23,855 bases of DNA from Tieghemiomyces parasiticus (taxonomy: Eukaryota; Kickxellomycota; Dimargaritomycetes; Dimargaritales; Dimargaritaceae): contig JANBPT010000763.1 of the NCBI GenBank assembly GCA_027575765.1, positions 1 to 23,855 of the forward strand, given 5' to 3'. The notes beneath the pieces are model-generated. The model was not told where the DNA came from, ran no database searches, and was given only the letters and a program-made list of their open reading frames with translations. A program made the translations under genes and the position numbers. Below, one piece after another: positions 10,535 to 22,058 of this stretch; position 1 is the first letter of the stretch; each line of letters starts with the position of its first letter.

Positions 10535-13300
10535 GGTGGAGAGTGTGTGGGCAGTCAGAGGGAGTGGGCGCAAAGGAATGGCTGGGCTGGGATTACGTTG
10601 GCGCTAGGGCGTGACACTAGGTGGATTGGGCTTAAGTCCAGGTTGAAGTGGAAGCGAAGCTTCAATGAATCAGGGTTTCGACAAGTGGAGGTCCGAGATC
10701 CGAGCAGCCGCCAAACCTTCTGTACAGATAGAGAAAACAGTTACGTTGCGTGGGTGTGGTTAGCTGACAATGTTCATGGAGGGCCAGAGGAGTTATTGGT
10801 GGCGAAGCTGTTCAAATGGTTAGAAGTAAAAACGAGAGAGGCCGGAATGTGAAAGGTAGGCGTGTGGGGTGTGCGAACAGAGGGGGGAGCGAGAGTGCAA
10901 AAAAAAAGAAAAAAAGGCAGGAATAAGCAGAAAAGAATTAGTGTTGCAAAGTGAAGGTCAAACGTGAACGGATGGGGGTGGTAATGGGTATTGTGTGTAC
11001 CAGGCAAGCGAATAGGGGAGGAATTTGCTGTAGCGGGAAAGGGTGGGTAAAGCCGACTGAAGGATGACGACGGATGTACTAAAGGTGACGAAATTAGCTG
11101 ACAGGCGTCATATTTATACCCACGAATGAATAGTTGGGCGTATAAGTCAAGGGTAGAGGCGAGTGGGAGAGGAACGCCGCGTGGGTGTAAAGCCAAGGAG
11201 AGAGCCCCCGAAGGAAACTTTGGCTACCCGCCTCGTGGATTGCCGTCGGCATTTACGCACGCTACCTGGTGTGAGCCGCGCAATTAGAATGAAAGTAACC
11301 AGGGTGTCTAAATCGAAAGCCGCATACTGACCCCGCACGTAAAGGAAGAAAAAACGGCATTGAAGGCGCAGGGTATTGGGTTAAAAAAATGGCAGCGACA
11401 GGGAGCAATACTAGAGAAGGGCAGGGGATATCGTTAAACGAGGCGCCTTGCAGGGGGGAAGTGACCGACAGGTGGCATAAAGATTGCAGCCAAAGCCACC
11501 CAAGGCCTAAGACGAGGTCGACTATGGCCTGGTGTGTGTAGCAGTACGCTTGCAGCGGTAAAGGAAATAGAAAACAGGGAGGGACAGATCTTTGTGGCAA
11601 AATGATCTATTTCGTGAAAGGCCAAAGCACTGGTGGTCGCACTGTCGATCACCGTGTGCTTCACTGGGGAATAAAACTGAATAGCGCCTTCCGGCAGGCA
11701 CAGAGATCTCGAGGGACTTTACATGTCAGGACTTACCTATTCGGAACGACGGACAAGTGGAGGATGGAGTAGATCGGCACACGGCGAGAGCGGCCTATGT
11801 TGAAGTGACTGTAGAAAGAGGTGCCGGCGGAGACGACCGGGAAATTGGTAGGAATCAGACGGCACACAAGCGGGACCAGGAACTGGATTGGAATTGTACA
11901 CGATCAGGTTGAACTAAAGGAGCAGTAGAAGGGATATGGCTGGGCAAGACCAGTCACGCGTGCCGAGAGGTTGGGGGTAGGGGGAATAGGTGAGGTCTGC
12001 TGGTAGGTAGAAGGCCAAGGATATGGTCAATGATGGTCTTTTAACCTGCAAATAGCCTTGTCCCTAATGTATGGGACCAAGGTAAACGAATGAAATGGCG
12101 AAGAGATTGGAACTAGAGGATGCACAAAAAAAAATTACGGTTGAATCGGGCGGTTACAGTGAAACAGTAGGAAGCTGGGGGTCAGGGAAACTGTGAGACG
12201 TGGGTAGTAGCTAAACAACACAGGACTTTAGGACAAGTGAGTGGGCGGGTGGGTATTTAGAAGTCGGAGAGAAAGAGAGAGTGCGTGTGTGTCGGGCAAC
12301 AAGTGCGGAGAGCCTGGGAGGCGTACAATCACAAGCCCCGTTGTAGACAAGAGATATTGTATGCGTGTGGGTATAGGGTTGGCTTGAAGGGTGGGGTCAC
12401 ACAGGTATTATAATCACGGACAAGGCTGGAACGATGGTGGTGGAAAAAAAAACCCCCCCAAGAAACTATAGGAGAGGAGGAGAGAGAGCAGGGAGAGGAA
12501 TGGGAGGACGCGAGAGAGGGCGGAAACGGGCCTGTAAAAAAGAACCTTAGCCACGGGTCGGCAGACGGGGGAATCCTGGTCCTTTATAAAGCAGGCCTAT
12601 TATCAGCGGACCCCCAAGAGCGACATGGTTGTGTGGCCACAGGAGGAAGGTTGGGATCGCATGTACTCACCTGCCCACCCTGTAGGGGGGAGGAGTTGGC
12701 CATTGAATGGCTCGTAATTTAGTGTGAGTGGGGCGCAAAAGAAAAATAACTGTCGGGGCTGCGGCCTAAAGGTGTACGGGTCACATCCAACCTGAGGATA
12801 GAATCGGGGCGGATGGGTGACGAAAACAGGGGGAGAGATAGGGTTGAGCCCATTGGGGACTGCGTTGGGTCGCGCGGTGCATGCTGGGGGGAGGGGGGGG
12901 GGGCGTGCGGAAAACAAGTAGAAGGGTCGGTTGGGTTGGGTTGCGCGATGCTCTCTGTGTATGTGGGCGTGTGTGGAAGGATAGGCCCGGCGGACAATCA
13001 ATAGCGAGCTGGGTCTCAGGGAAAAAGGGAAGTGTGGGAAAGACAAACCAACGGAACACTTAGCAAGACAAATAGTAAGCTTGTAAACGGGCAAGTGCGC
13101 TTGGAGTATGGCCTGCCGGGCGACGTACTTAGAGCATATGGCCACCCAAATCTATAGCGGCAGTCATAATATATGCATCTGGTAACGCTCGCAGGTTGGG
13201 AGGTGGTCTGTGGCCCCGTCGCCCTCGTATAACGCGGGTCTGGGACCGGTAGTAAGGTTTAGGATAAAAGTGGGCTAGTGTCAGCCACAGAGTCGGGAGA
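10535..13300. other. Upstream region of the cyclin gene, purine-rich on the plus strand; no gene recognised
   Basis: Nearly 2.8 kb with a strong and consistent excess of G over C and of purines on the plus strand (for example 10840-10930, 12240-12300, 12420-12540, 12880-12960). The minus strand is therefore pyrimidine-rich, as expected for the promoter and leader of a minus-strand gene. Homopolymer tracts include A9-C7 at 12444-12459, G6-A-G11 at 12886-12903 and G10 at 13306-13315. Minus-strand open frames up to 180 codons occur, but pyrimidine-rich strands are poor in stop codons and none shows a domain. No intron-exon structure was convincing. Confidence 0.5.
11111..11118 (-). promoter_or_regulatory. 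Candidate TATA box of the cyclin gene
   Basis: TATAAATA on the minus strand, 577 bp before the cyclin ATG, within a long stretch that is pyrimidine-rich on the cyclin sense strand. This would imply a leader of about half a kilobase. It was found by inspection only. Confidence 0.33.
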
Positions 13301-16300
13301 GTGTAGGGGGGGGGGCTGGTTGCTCACACGTTCTCCCTCCGCTTTTCTTTCCTCCTTGGTCATTCGGGGTGCCCCTGGTCGAGCCCATTCTAAATATAAG
13401 ACCGAGCTGGCGAATCTGCTGGTCGACCAGTCTTTCGCCTCCAAGCCCCGGTCCGGCGGCCCGGAACTTCGTTGGCTGAGTGCAGGGGTCGGACCGCCAA
13501 CTCAACGGGCGGTAGGAGGCGAAGGTGGGGCGGTGGGGTTGAAGGCAGGAGGGTAGATGGGTCTGGGTGGTATGGGAATATATTTTACCCAATCGAGGTG
13601 CGATAACAACCTGTCATTCGACATGCTGCCGAGTGCAGCTCTCCCCCAACCGTGGCCCATGTGGAGTTCGGTTGGGGTAAATTTGCGTCGCCGCCGAGCC
13701 CTGCTCACCAAACATATCAGGATTTCTCGAGCCGTATATCCCGCTCAGCTTATCTAGAGACCCCTTGCCATATTCTCCGACACACTATATGCGTATCCCT
13801 TGTCAGCCGATGCCTGCGCACACATCCGTCCGTAGCAGACTCGTCGGTGGAAATCGGACTCGATGGTGCATCAGCTAAAATGGGGGCGGGGCACAGTACG
13901 CTGCCTCACCATAGAGCTACGCACTGCCATGGAGCCCAGACCAGGCTGCCAGGGCCGGCACAGCTACGTCCAGAGGAACAGTAAGGCGCCGTATGCTGGC
14001 CTCATTGCTCCCCACACGTATATGCGCTCCTTGCCACCAGCCTAACGCATTTAGGCAATTCCAGCACGCCCCCCAACCCATGTTGCCCCGGGTGCGAGCG
14101 CCCTCTACCCGGGCCAAGGCGGCTCGGACAGACGCAGTGTTATTTGGCAACAGAGAGCAGGAAAGGGGCCGGCATAGCTCGGCATACATAATTGGCCTCT
14201 CCTGTCAAGGGCTTGGGGGTGATTCTCCGTCAGACACCTCTCTATGCCGCCCGAATACTACGTGTCTAGGCAAGCTATCCTGCGCACCGATAATCTACTG
14301 TACCTTACCGACCCTCCCATCCGCACAAAGTAGCTTCTACAGCCGCTTCGTAAATGAGTACGTCTCCCAACTGTTGCATAATGAATGGGACCCTGTTGGC
14401 TTGGTGAGACGCCACTGCCTTAATTATCCACCCATAGGGCTATGCACATAGCAAACTCCGCACGGCCCGTTCCATTGGCATGGCCACGTTCGGCAGGACG
14501 GCCTCTACCCCTTCTACCATTGCCCAGGGCTCCCCTGCTTCACATCCATAGCCCTGCACGACCACCATATACCATGCTAAGCTTCGGTCGAGTAACCGCA
14601 GGTCCCGTTTATGGAAATGTTCTGGTTTGCGCCCTGGTCCGCCAGACGGAGCGCCACGGCATGGCCAGGTATGGTGCTTGAGGGGTGAGCGTGTGTGGCT
14701 GGTAGACATTGGGAGCTTAAGCATCACCACCGTCCTGTACGGCAGCACACCGTCCGCATGATCAGGAGGTGTGCTAGACCCCGTGATGCCGGGGACTGTG
14801 TGGCTGGCGCATGACGAGCACCTCCTGTGCTGACTGCCGCTGTGTGACGCTCGCCACCATGCAGGCCCTGAACCCCTCCCATTATCCCGCCTCTCCTCTC
14901 GGCTACCACCGCGTTGTGACGGTTGTGGCCACTCGTATTGCATAGCACTGGCGGGCTACTCGCCCCTTGAACAAAACCTTGCAACTGACCCTTTCAATGG
15001 CGTAGCCAGCGTTTACCCTCCCTGCCCCGCCCAGCCCGCCATAGCCATGACCGCCGGTGGCGGCGTAAAGCTTGGAAGTCTCACCCACTTTCGACCCTAT
15101 AGTATAGGTCTGTCAGAGTGAGATTTACTAATGTGTTTGTCCAAAAGCCATGCCAACCGTCGCCCATCCACCACTGTGTCAGAGCTGAAGAGTGTAAACC
15201 CCCGCTGATATGTTAACACTTATGCGCCACCCCGCCCCTGCAAGCCAGTCCCTTACATTCCCGATTATATCTCTAGTGGATCGTAAAACCTTGAATGCAT
15301 AAGAGAGGGCCTCGCAACGTGGACTTTCGAGCGGCCGGTCATTGGCTGCCAAGGCTGTGCCTTGGAGGAGGAAGGGGCTGGGCCAGATCGTCTACATAGT
15401 ATTTATACCACCAGAGATCATTGTTTACACACAGAATCCAGGTTTGACTGCCTGGCTTGCTTCCGCTGCGAAAATAAGCCATCCTCTCTGTTCTACTCAC
15501 TTGTATGTGTCTTCCGGCCTAGGACTATGCGTTGGGCAACAGTCAATTCACCCATTCTCTATTCGGGGGGGGGGGCAGCCCGGTGGGTCTCGATGTGATC
15601 GTACTGGCACAAACAAAATTGATTCGCTGTTCGAGATCTGCAGATAATAGTCCTACCTAGGATGCTTAGGGGGGGGGCAGGGGAGGACAGAGAAGGAGGG
15701 GGGTGGAGTTACACCATAATGGGCTCAGCAGAAACCAACAGTCCCCGTCTCAACGGGTATCAATAAGGTATCAGTACAAATGTGCTCTTACCGATACCTA
15801 TATGGGCCAGACCATTCCCATAGAAGCCTGGGCTCCGCAGTCATCTAACAGCGGTATAACCGGAACCACCCCCAGGAAGCGCTGGAGATTGCTTAGAGCC
15901 TGAAGAGGTTTACCTTGTAGAAACAGAGCTTTTCGGGACCCGAGTAAACGTAAAGATAGTAGGCCAATGGGTAGCGTGACCAGCGTGACGTCCCTCTATT
16001 TCTTCCCCCCCTTCCACCAGCGTTAAAAAGGATACAAAGTGACACCAAAACGTGTAGAATAGGTTCTTTCTACACTTCAGCGGCTTTTTTACCTTTGCAC
16101 TAGCCAATTTGACAGTCCCTATTTTAAGATGACATGGCGGGCTAGTCCCCTCGGCGGCGGGGGCGTACACGGCGGGTTGGGATGGAGAGAGGTGACACGA
16201 TGGATCGGCAGATGAGCTCTTGCCGAGTATACATCCTTTAGATTACGTTGCATATAACGTGTGGGCGTATGGTTGTCTTTTGGGAACCTGAGTTCAAAAC

Positions 16301-17680
16301 ATGAGTGTCCATATAAGTGATGTTTCAAGCACAGTGGGGATATGTTTTTCGTTCTAAAGCGTAGGTCTACGAAACTCTTAACATGGGGGAATGCAGCTCC
16401 TTATGCATGGTGCAATTGGGGGAAGTAAGGCATTACAGCTGATGGTCACCCAACCGCATTCCAATGCAATATCGGACTACCCCTCCCCCATGATCAGGCT
16501 ACACTGGCTTTCTACGGCGTTAACGATCATTTCCTCAATCCAGGCCCCTAGTGGCCGTTCTCTAGCGTTTTGTCTAGAATTGGCAGACATAACTCTAGCA
16601 AAGGCATCCGCATACCGCAGGCCCCCATCACAGTTAGAGTCTACTAGCGGCTGTACCACGTAAAGTCATGTATAGTCCACCAATAAGCCAATCAGGCCTG
16701 TGTATTTGTCCTTAAAATCTCCTCGATACCGGTGACGTTTGCATGGTAAACCTAGAGCCCTTGTGTAGACTGTTGGCGAAACATTCGTTTAGGGGCGTCG
16801 CTGTATCACTTCTGTGGTTGACGTGGACGATCGATACGGACAAGACCAGCTGGCTAATTAATCACCGCCCGCCAGTGTTACCCCAACCCGACCCAACCGT
16901 CCTCCCCCCCACACCCCATCGTTGCCGCTAGTCATTAGCCTGCGCCTCCATTAGCCTACTGATGTTGCTGCATGTGAAGGGGAATGGCTTCCATACTTGC
17001 GTATAATGATATCAGCTTCCAGTTGGATTGTAGATCTCATCTCGTACCATAATTATTTACCCAACCCCAACTCTTCTTAATTACGTGATCTAATTATGGA
17101 CATGAGAGGTCGATTAAGTCGCTTGGTACGGCTCTTCATGGCGCCGAACGCCCTGACGTCGTACAATGCCCGGCCTTGGAGCCGAAACGCCAAGCAGGTA
17201 TTCCAGTGTGACACTGGCCTCTCGCCAGTGTAGTTCACCGTTGACTAATACCTGGCCTGACCAGTCCTCCCAGTGGGCGAACCGGGTAGTGTGCCCTTGT
17301 GATGATGACAGTCAGGCAGATGCTCGCTGGTTCAGAGTCCCTAAGGCGACCGACGGGGGCGACTCCATATGTATGAGGTCTGGGTGATATGCGAGGTTAA
17401 GTATCAAGATATGAGCCAACCGGTGCAAAGGCAACGCGATCGAGTGAGCTTGACACGTCTGGCTGCCGCTTAACCTCCCCCCCCATATCTGGCAGGGCTT
17501 ACGTCGTTTATAGCGAACGGAGCAAACAGATAATGTCGCTTTGATAGTACCCGCCATTAGTCACCCTGGACTATGACGTTCAGCTTACAGCTAAATCATC
17601 CAGTGTGGAAACGGCCCGGCTTGGAACAAGAGCTTTGAAAAATACAGCCGGCGCAAGGTTCTAGAAGAGGGCTTAATATA
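13301..17680. other. Gene desert between the cyclin and the exonuclease gene; nothing recognised
   Basis: The composition is balanced overall, with the plus strand turning C-rich in places (14040-14110, 16860-16930), opposite to the region on its left. Many short open frames occur on both strands, none above about 167 codons and none with family motifs. G-tracts lie at 15565-15575 and 15669-15677. An overlapping inverted-repeat set is at 17203-17231. I see no tRNA, rRNA, spliceosomal RNA or CRISPR array. Non-coding RNA, an unrecognised small gene or plain intergenic DNA all remain possible. Confidence 0.45.
17203..17231. repeat. Three-part inverted repeat with two mutually exclusive hairpins
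   Basis: CCAGTGT (17203-17209), ACACTGGC (17211-17218) and GCCAGTGT (17224-17231) lie in a row. The middle element can pair with either neighbour: seven base pairs on the left with a one-base gap, or eight base pairs on the right with a CTCTC loop. On single-stranded DNA or RNA the right-hand form is sterically far better. Confidence 0.7.
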
Positions 17681-17681
17681 T

Positions 17682-17694
17682 CACGTGGTATAAA
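17682..17694 (+). promoter_or_regulatory. E-box plus TATA box upstream of the exonuclease gene
   Basis: CACGTG at 17682-17687 is followed almost at once by TATAAA at 17689-17694, about 360 bp before the exonuclease ATG. The pairing of a bHLH site with a TATA element is a plausible core promoter. The 5' flanking T disfavours Pho4-type binding and is compatible with Cbf1-type binding (known for yeast). Confidence 0.42.
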
Positions 17695-18054
17695 ACTAAA
17701 CCAATCCTTTTTGCACCTATCCACTTCCAGCTATCCCCTAATTTTCGGATGCCTTTTTATTTCCTGCCCAGATCTTTATCGCCCGGCTGCCCGAGTATTA
17801 TACTGGTCCGGCCCCATACCAGTCTGCGAGCACAAGCGTTGCGAGAAAATCGAAAAAAAAAAGAAATAGTATAGCTGCCACTAACCGGTAACAGCGACTC
17901 TGCATTGTCGAACCCACCATAACTCATTCCGCTCGCCATTTTGTCTCCACCTTCAGCGCCTTCCACCTTAACTGACCTTCGGGCTCCTCATTCGCAGCGA
18001 GTCATTTTCTCGTCATCGAACCTGTGCTGATCAACATCCATCGAGTTCTACACC
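17695..18054 (+). other. Probable 5' leader of the exonuclease gene
   Basis: This stretch lies between the candidate TATA box and the start codon. It contains CT-rich patches (17950-18010) typical of fungal leaders and no long open frame on the plus strand. Confidence 0.35.
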
Positions 18055-21000
18055 ATGGCCGGATTTGATGTGTTCGAATTCCTCGGCCTAAACAATGTGG
18101 GCGCAGAGCCTGCGGCCGAAGCAGCCACAAATCCCACCGTTGCCACCTCCACCGCGTTGTCCAAGCGCCCGCCAAAACCAAGCGCGAGGTCGAGCAAGGC
18201 CACCGACCCGGACGAAATAGCCTCGTGGAGCCTAGAACCTACCAACGCTATTCCGGACCAAGCATCAGGACGGAAAAAACGACGCCAGATCATCTACGAC
18301 CCGCTACCTACCAATAAGACCTCGGGTGTAACATCTAAGCACACATCGGTCACTAGGGCCGTATCCTACCGACCCTCTCCTGTTTCTTCAGCCTTAGATA
18401 CCCAGCCCAGTCCATTGGAATGGCTTGTCAAGAAGAAGCCGACCCTACCCGCCAGCAGTACCGGTGCGTTTGTCTCGGGAAAGCCGACCCTACCCGTCAG
18501 ACGTACCGGTGCGTTCGCCCTGGGAAAACCCATGATTGACCGACGTGTCGCCCCGCCCTTTAAGACTCCCAAGTGGCACGTAATGCGTTTGAACTCGAAA
18601 GCCAAGGTTGCCGGTACGACGTCGCAGCGTGCTTGGACACCTCAACCCATGACCAACGCATCGAATGCTAAACTTGACCCAAATACTTCAACTCCCACTG
18701 TTGCTGAAGCATCCCAAAGCCACCAAGGGCCCGCCATACAGGATGAACCGAAGGTCGAGATGCCCAAGTGTGACCCGGTGGGGGAGTCAGACCTTTCGAA
18801 GCTGCAGGTCCAGGGTAAGGAGAGTGTCGAAACAACCTACTCCGCCACTATTAAAGCCAAGCCTAATGTCAAGCGTGCCCGCAGACGCGGCGGCAAGCCC
18901 GCTGCGACCGTATCGGCCACAGGCGTCGTCACACCTGCTGAAAAGACACCGGTTGATACCATGTCTAAGAAACGACCCTTCGATGAGCCAGAAGCGGATG
19001 GGGCCACGTCTATTAGCCCCACGAAGGACGACGCCCAGACCCCGGAACCCAAAAAAGCGTGCCTCGATAATAAGTCTACTGGCGAGCCAGAGGCTGAAGC
19101 CGATAACGCTGGCGAACCCATCGACGAAGATGCTGCCGAGAAACTGGCCATCGCGGCGAAGATCGAAGCTGAATTGCGCGACCCTCGGGTAAGTAATTTT
19201 TTCGCAGCCGTCCCTAGTTTACTATATAATAGCATTGATCACAGCCATGAACTGATGAGCAAGGCTCTCCCGCTCTCAGGCTTTCAACTTGGTGATGTAT
19301 GGTGTACTAATCTCTTCCTTCATTCTCTCCTTGTACCCTTTTGAATCTCGTTGACCAATCGTTTAGAATGCGCCCAAATTTTCTGTTCGCCCAATCAAGA
19401 AAGATTTTCTACGGACATCCGATCTGGGCTGCCTTCTGCGTTCGTGCTTGACCCAAAGGGTGGACCCTTGCTTCGTTAATATCGAGGTGAGTTGACGGTG
19501 AACTGGACGATCACACCTCGGGAATGACACAGATACGTGTGATCTATCACTAGTCTAGAGACACAGTTGTATCCAATTTACAATCCACGTTTAACTGCCC
19601 TAACCTCCCACCCCACTCCCGTTATTCTCATCATTGACCCTCTATCCCTCATCACGCCCGGATGCTTCTAACAACTCCAATCAGAATCAATCCCACCTTA
19701 ACCAACTGGTTGTACTGCACATCCCGTTCCTAGACGTGGCCTTGAACATTCACCATAGGCTTGCTGAGCAGCACGTCAAGTGGATCAATAGCGAGGCCAA
19801 GCCGCTCGAACCCGTTTATTCGCTGGAAACGCTGCTTCAGGACCCTGCTGCCCAAGCCAAGTTAAAGTGCATGCCCAACCTCCGCATTATGTTCTCTCAT
19901 CTTTACCCGATGCTGTGTCCGACCGAGCGCCGGCGACTGCCCAACCCGTATCTCAACGTGTTCACCACCCCGTTGAGCCCCGAGGTGCTGAATGCCAAGC
20001 GGGAGAAGTTTTTAGAACGTAAGTGGTACACCTGACCTATATGAGGCAGGCGCAGCCTCAACCATTCGAATAGGACCCCGTTCCCTGTTGCAACCTATGG
20101 AATCCGTTTACTCACCCGCCGCATTGCCTACCCTGCTACGAACAACTCCTATCTTCACCTTCAGGTTTCGAGGGCATGAACACCAGCTACCCACAGACCT
20201 ACCTCATGACGGCCAGTCAACTTCGTAGTGACGGTGCCTACTTGACGATGGAGGAAGCGCGGCAGGCATTGGGCGACGGGGCCGAGGCCTGGACCCATAC
20301 GGCGGCTTATGGGGTCGACATTGAGGAGGCTCGCCTGGATGGCCGCCATGGGCCCTACAAGATTATTGCACTGGACTGTGAAATGTGCTTGACCAAGGCA
20401 GGCAACGAACTGACGCGCGTGTCTGCCGTTGACGTGGACGGCAAGATTATCCTGGACAAACTAGTGAATCCGCCTAATCGCATCATCAACTACCTGACGA
20501 AGTTCAGCGGGATCACACCAGCCATGATGGTGGGGGTCACCACCACACTGGCGGACGTGCAACGGGAACTCAACACCTTGATTGACGAGCGGACCATCAT
20601 GCTGGGGCAGTCTCTCCAGAACGATCTGAAGGCTCTCAAGCTAGTCCACCCGCTGGTGGTCGACACGGCCTTCATTTTCAACTTACCGCGCGATGACGCC
20701 CTCAAGTTCTCGTCGGGCCGTGGAGCTAAACCATCTCTCCGCTGGCTAGTCCTCACCCATCTCGGCCGCGTGATCCAGGACCCAAACAGCCAGCTGGGTC
20801 ACGATTCAGTCGAAGATTCTGTAGCGTGCTTGGACCTGCTCAAACGGAAATTGGAACAGGGTCCGGCCTTTGGCCTGTATTTCGGCCGTGACGGGCTTCT
20901 GGCCGAACAGGTAGAGACCAATGACCCGCCCGCCCGGTTTGCGCCTATTCTTACCACGACCAATGCCCGCCCGCCCAAGACTCCGCGGGAGAAGATGGGG

Positions 21001-21963
21001 TATGCCCAGCCGCCTACAGCAGGTCAGCTCGCCTATCAGGCCAGCCCCGTGGTCGACGACCAGGGTCGACCCCTAGTCTTCCGCCAGAATGCTGCGTTCA
21101 TCGGCCCACCGCAGACCTTCACACAATACCTGGGCGCCCGCTCCGAGCATACATTATCGTACAATGACCAAGACACCGTCAATCTGCTCAAGTACCGGGT
21201 ACCTGTTACCGCCCTAACGGTGGCCCGCCTCAGGGGTCTCGAGTCGCTCTATTACTCGTCGCCGGGGGCCGCGGCGGCCGCCTGCGAACGCAATAGGTTC
21301 CGCGGCGGGTTCGGCGGGGGTCGTGGGGGTTTTGGTGGCGGCGGTATTGGACGTCACCACAGCCAGCCATCGAACGATTTCGCTGTCCCTCTCATACCCT
21401 CGGAAAATGACCTCCATCGTGCACTGACCCTGCTGGATACGCAGCTGGGAACGATCTGGGACGCGGCCAACCCGCACACCGGGATCATCATCTTCACGGG
21501 CCATGGTGATACCCGACGGGCCTACCCGTTGCACCGCAAGTTCGAGGGCATCCCGCACGACGTCCGCCGTGCGGTGTGGAAGGGCGATAGAAACGCCCGC
21601 ACCGTTGCCGAAATCGCGGCCGCCCGCGCCGGCCGGACACTCATCGAGACGGCGTTTGAGATGGACCCGTTCACCTTCTCGTTCGACCAGGAGGACCCCG
21701 AGGCGGTGGATGACCAACCATCGCCGGCGCTTCAGGATACAGCGAAGCCGGCCGAGGTCGGTGGTAGCGATAATGAGGACGGCGAAAAAGATCCGCAGTC
21801 GTGTGGTGAGCAAGATCATGATGTCGGAGAAGAGCCTGTGGCCACCGAGGAGGAGGTTCCGGACGTCGAGAAGTACTGGCCCGAAAAGGACGAAACCCAA
21901 CTGGAAGTCGAGCTTAAGGCCGCGGTGCTGGGTTCGTGTTTCCTCGCTACCAAATACGAGTAG
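18055..21963 (+). CDS. Rex1/REXO1-type 3'-5' RNA exonuclease (DEDDh family)
   Basis: Rex1 enzymes trim 3' ends of 5S rRNA, tRNAs and other nuclear RNAs. Proposed exons are 18055-19188, 19367-19486, 19685-20018 and 20165-21963, giving 1128 residues; the frame is kept across three GT-AG introns. The start has an ACCATGG context. Residues 1-~390 look disordered, with a basic nuclear-localisation-like RKKRR at 73-77 and a tandem 15-residue repeat at 128-157. The exonuclease domain is near 593-760: Asp600 and Glu602 in ALDCEMC, Asp683 in [13 protein letters not shown], and His742 and Asp747 in HDSVEDS, a complete DEDDh set. A Gly/Arg-rich RGG-like segment lies near 904-925 and an acidic Glu/Asp-rich tail from ~1040. 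The protein is about twice the size of yeast Rex1 (553) and near human REXO1 (1221). The family call is firm; the exact substrate is not known. Confidence 0.95.
18436..18525 (+). repeat. Tandem 45-bp duplication inside the exonuclease gene
   Basis: Two direct copies, 18436-18480 and 18481-18525, encode [15 protein letters not shown] and [15 protein letters not shown]. The first codons of a third copy (KP) follow. The unit is a multiple of three, so the frame is kept. Confidence 0.85.
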
Positions 21964-22052
21964 GTACCTGTACGGTTGGCGTTGGAATCATCATTTAATT
22001 ATTTTTATCATTTTACGCATTTATACAACCAGGGGATGTTACATTAAATAGC

Positions 22053-22058
22053 AATAAA
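22053..22058 (+). terminator. Poly(A) signal AATAAA of the exonuclease gene
   Basis: A consensus hexamer 90 bp after the stop codon at 21961-21963, in an AT-rich 3' region. Confidence 0.55.

Noticed and set aside
10535..10573. Upstream extension of the cyclin frame by 13 codons
   Set aside because: It would need a TTG start. The ATG at 10534 has an excellent CACCATGG context and precedes the cyclin domain.
12603..13145. 180-codon minus-strand open frame upstream of the cyclin
   Set aside because: It lies in strongly pyrimidine-rich sense sequence, where stop codons are rare. The translation is low-complexity Pro/Ser/Thr/Arg with no domain, and overlapping frames on both strands are equally open.
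13278..13556. Possible exon (ELANLLVDQSFASKP, then GPELRWLS)
   Set aside because: The residues look protein-like, but I recognise no family. Convincing splice sites or neighbouring exons are absent, and the reverse strand is open too.
14440..14943. 167-codon minus-strand open frame in the gene desert
   Set aside because: No motif or compositional sign of a protein was seen and I recognised no similarity. This length is expected by chance in a multi-kilobase GC-balanced region.
17329..17340. tRNA B-box-like sequence GGTTCAGAGTCC
   Set aside because: It departs from the GGTTCRANNCC consensus, and I found no A box or cloverleaf arms around it.
21214..21900. 228-codon minus-strand open frame
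   Set aside because: It is entirely antisense to the conserved, high-GC last exon of the exonuclease gene and has no motif of its own.
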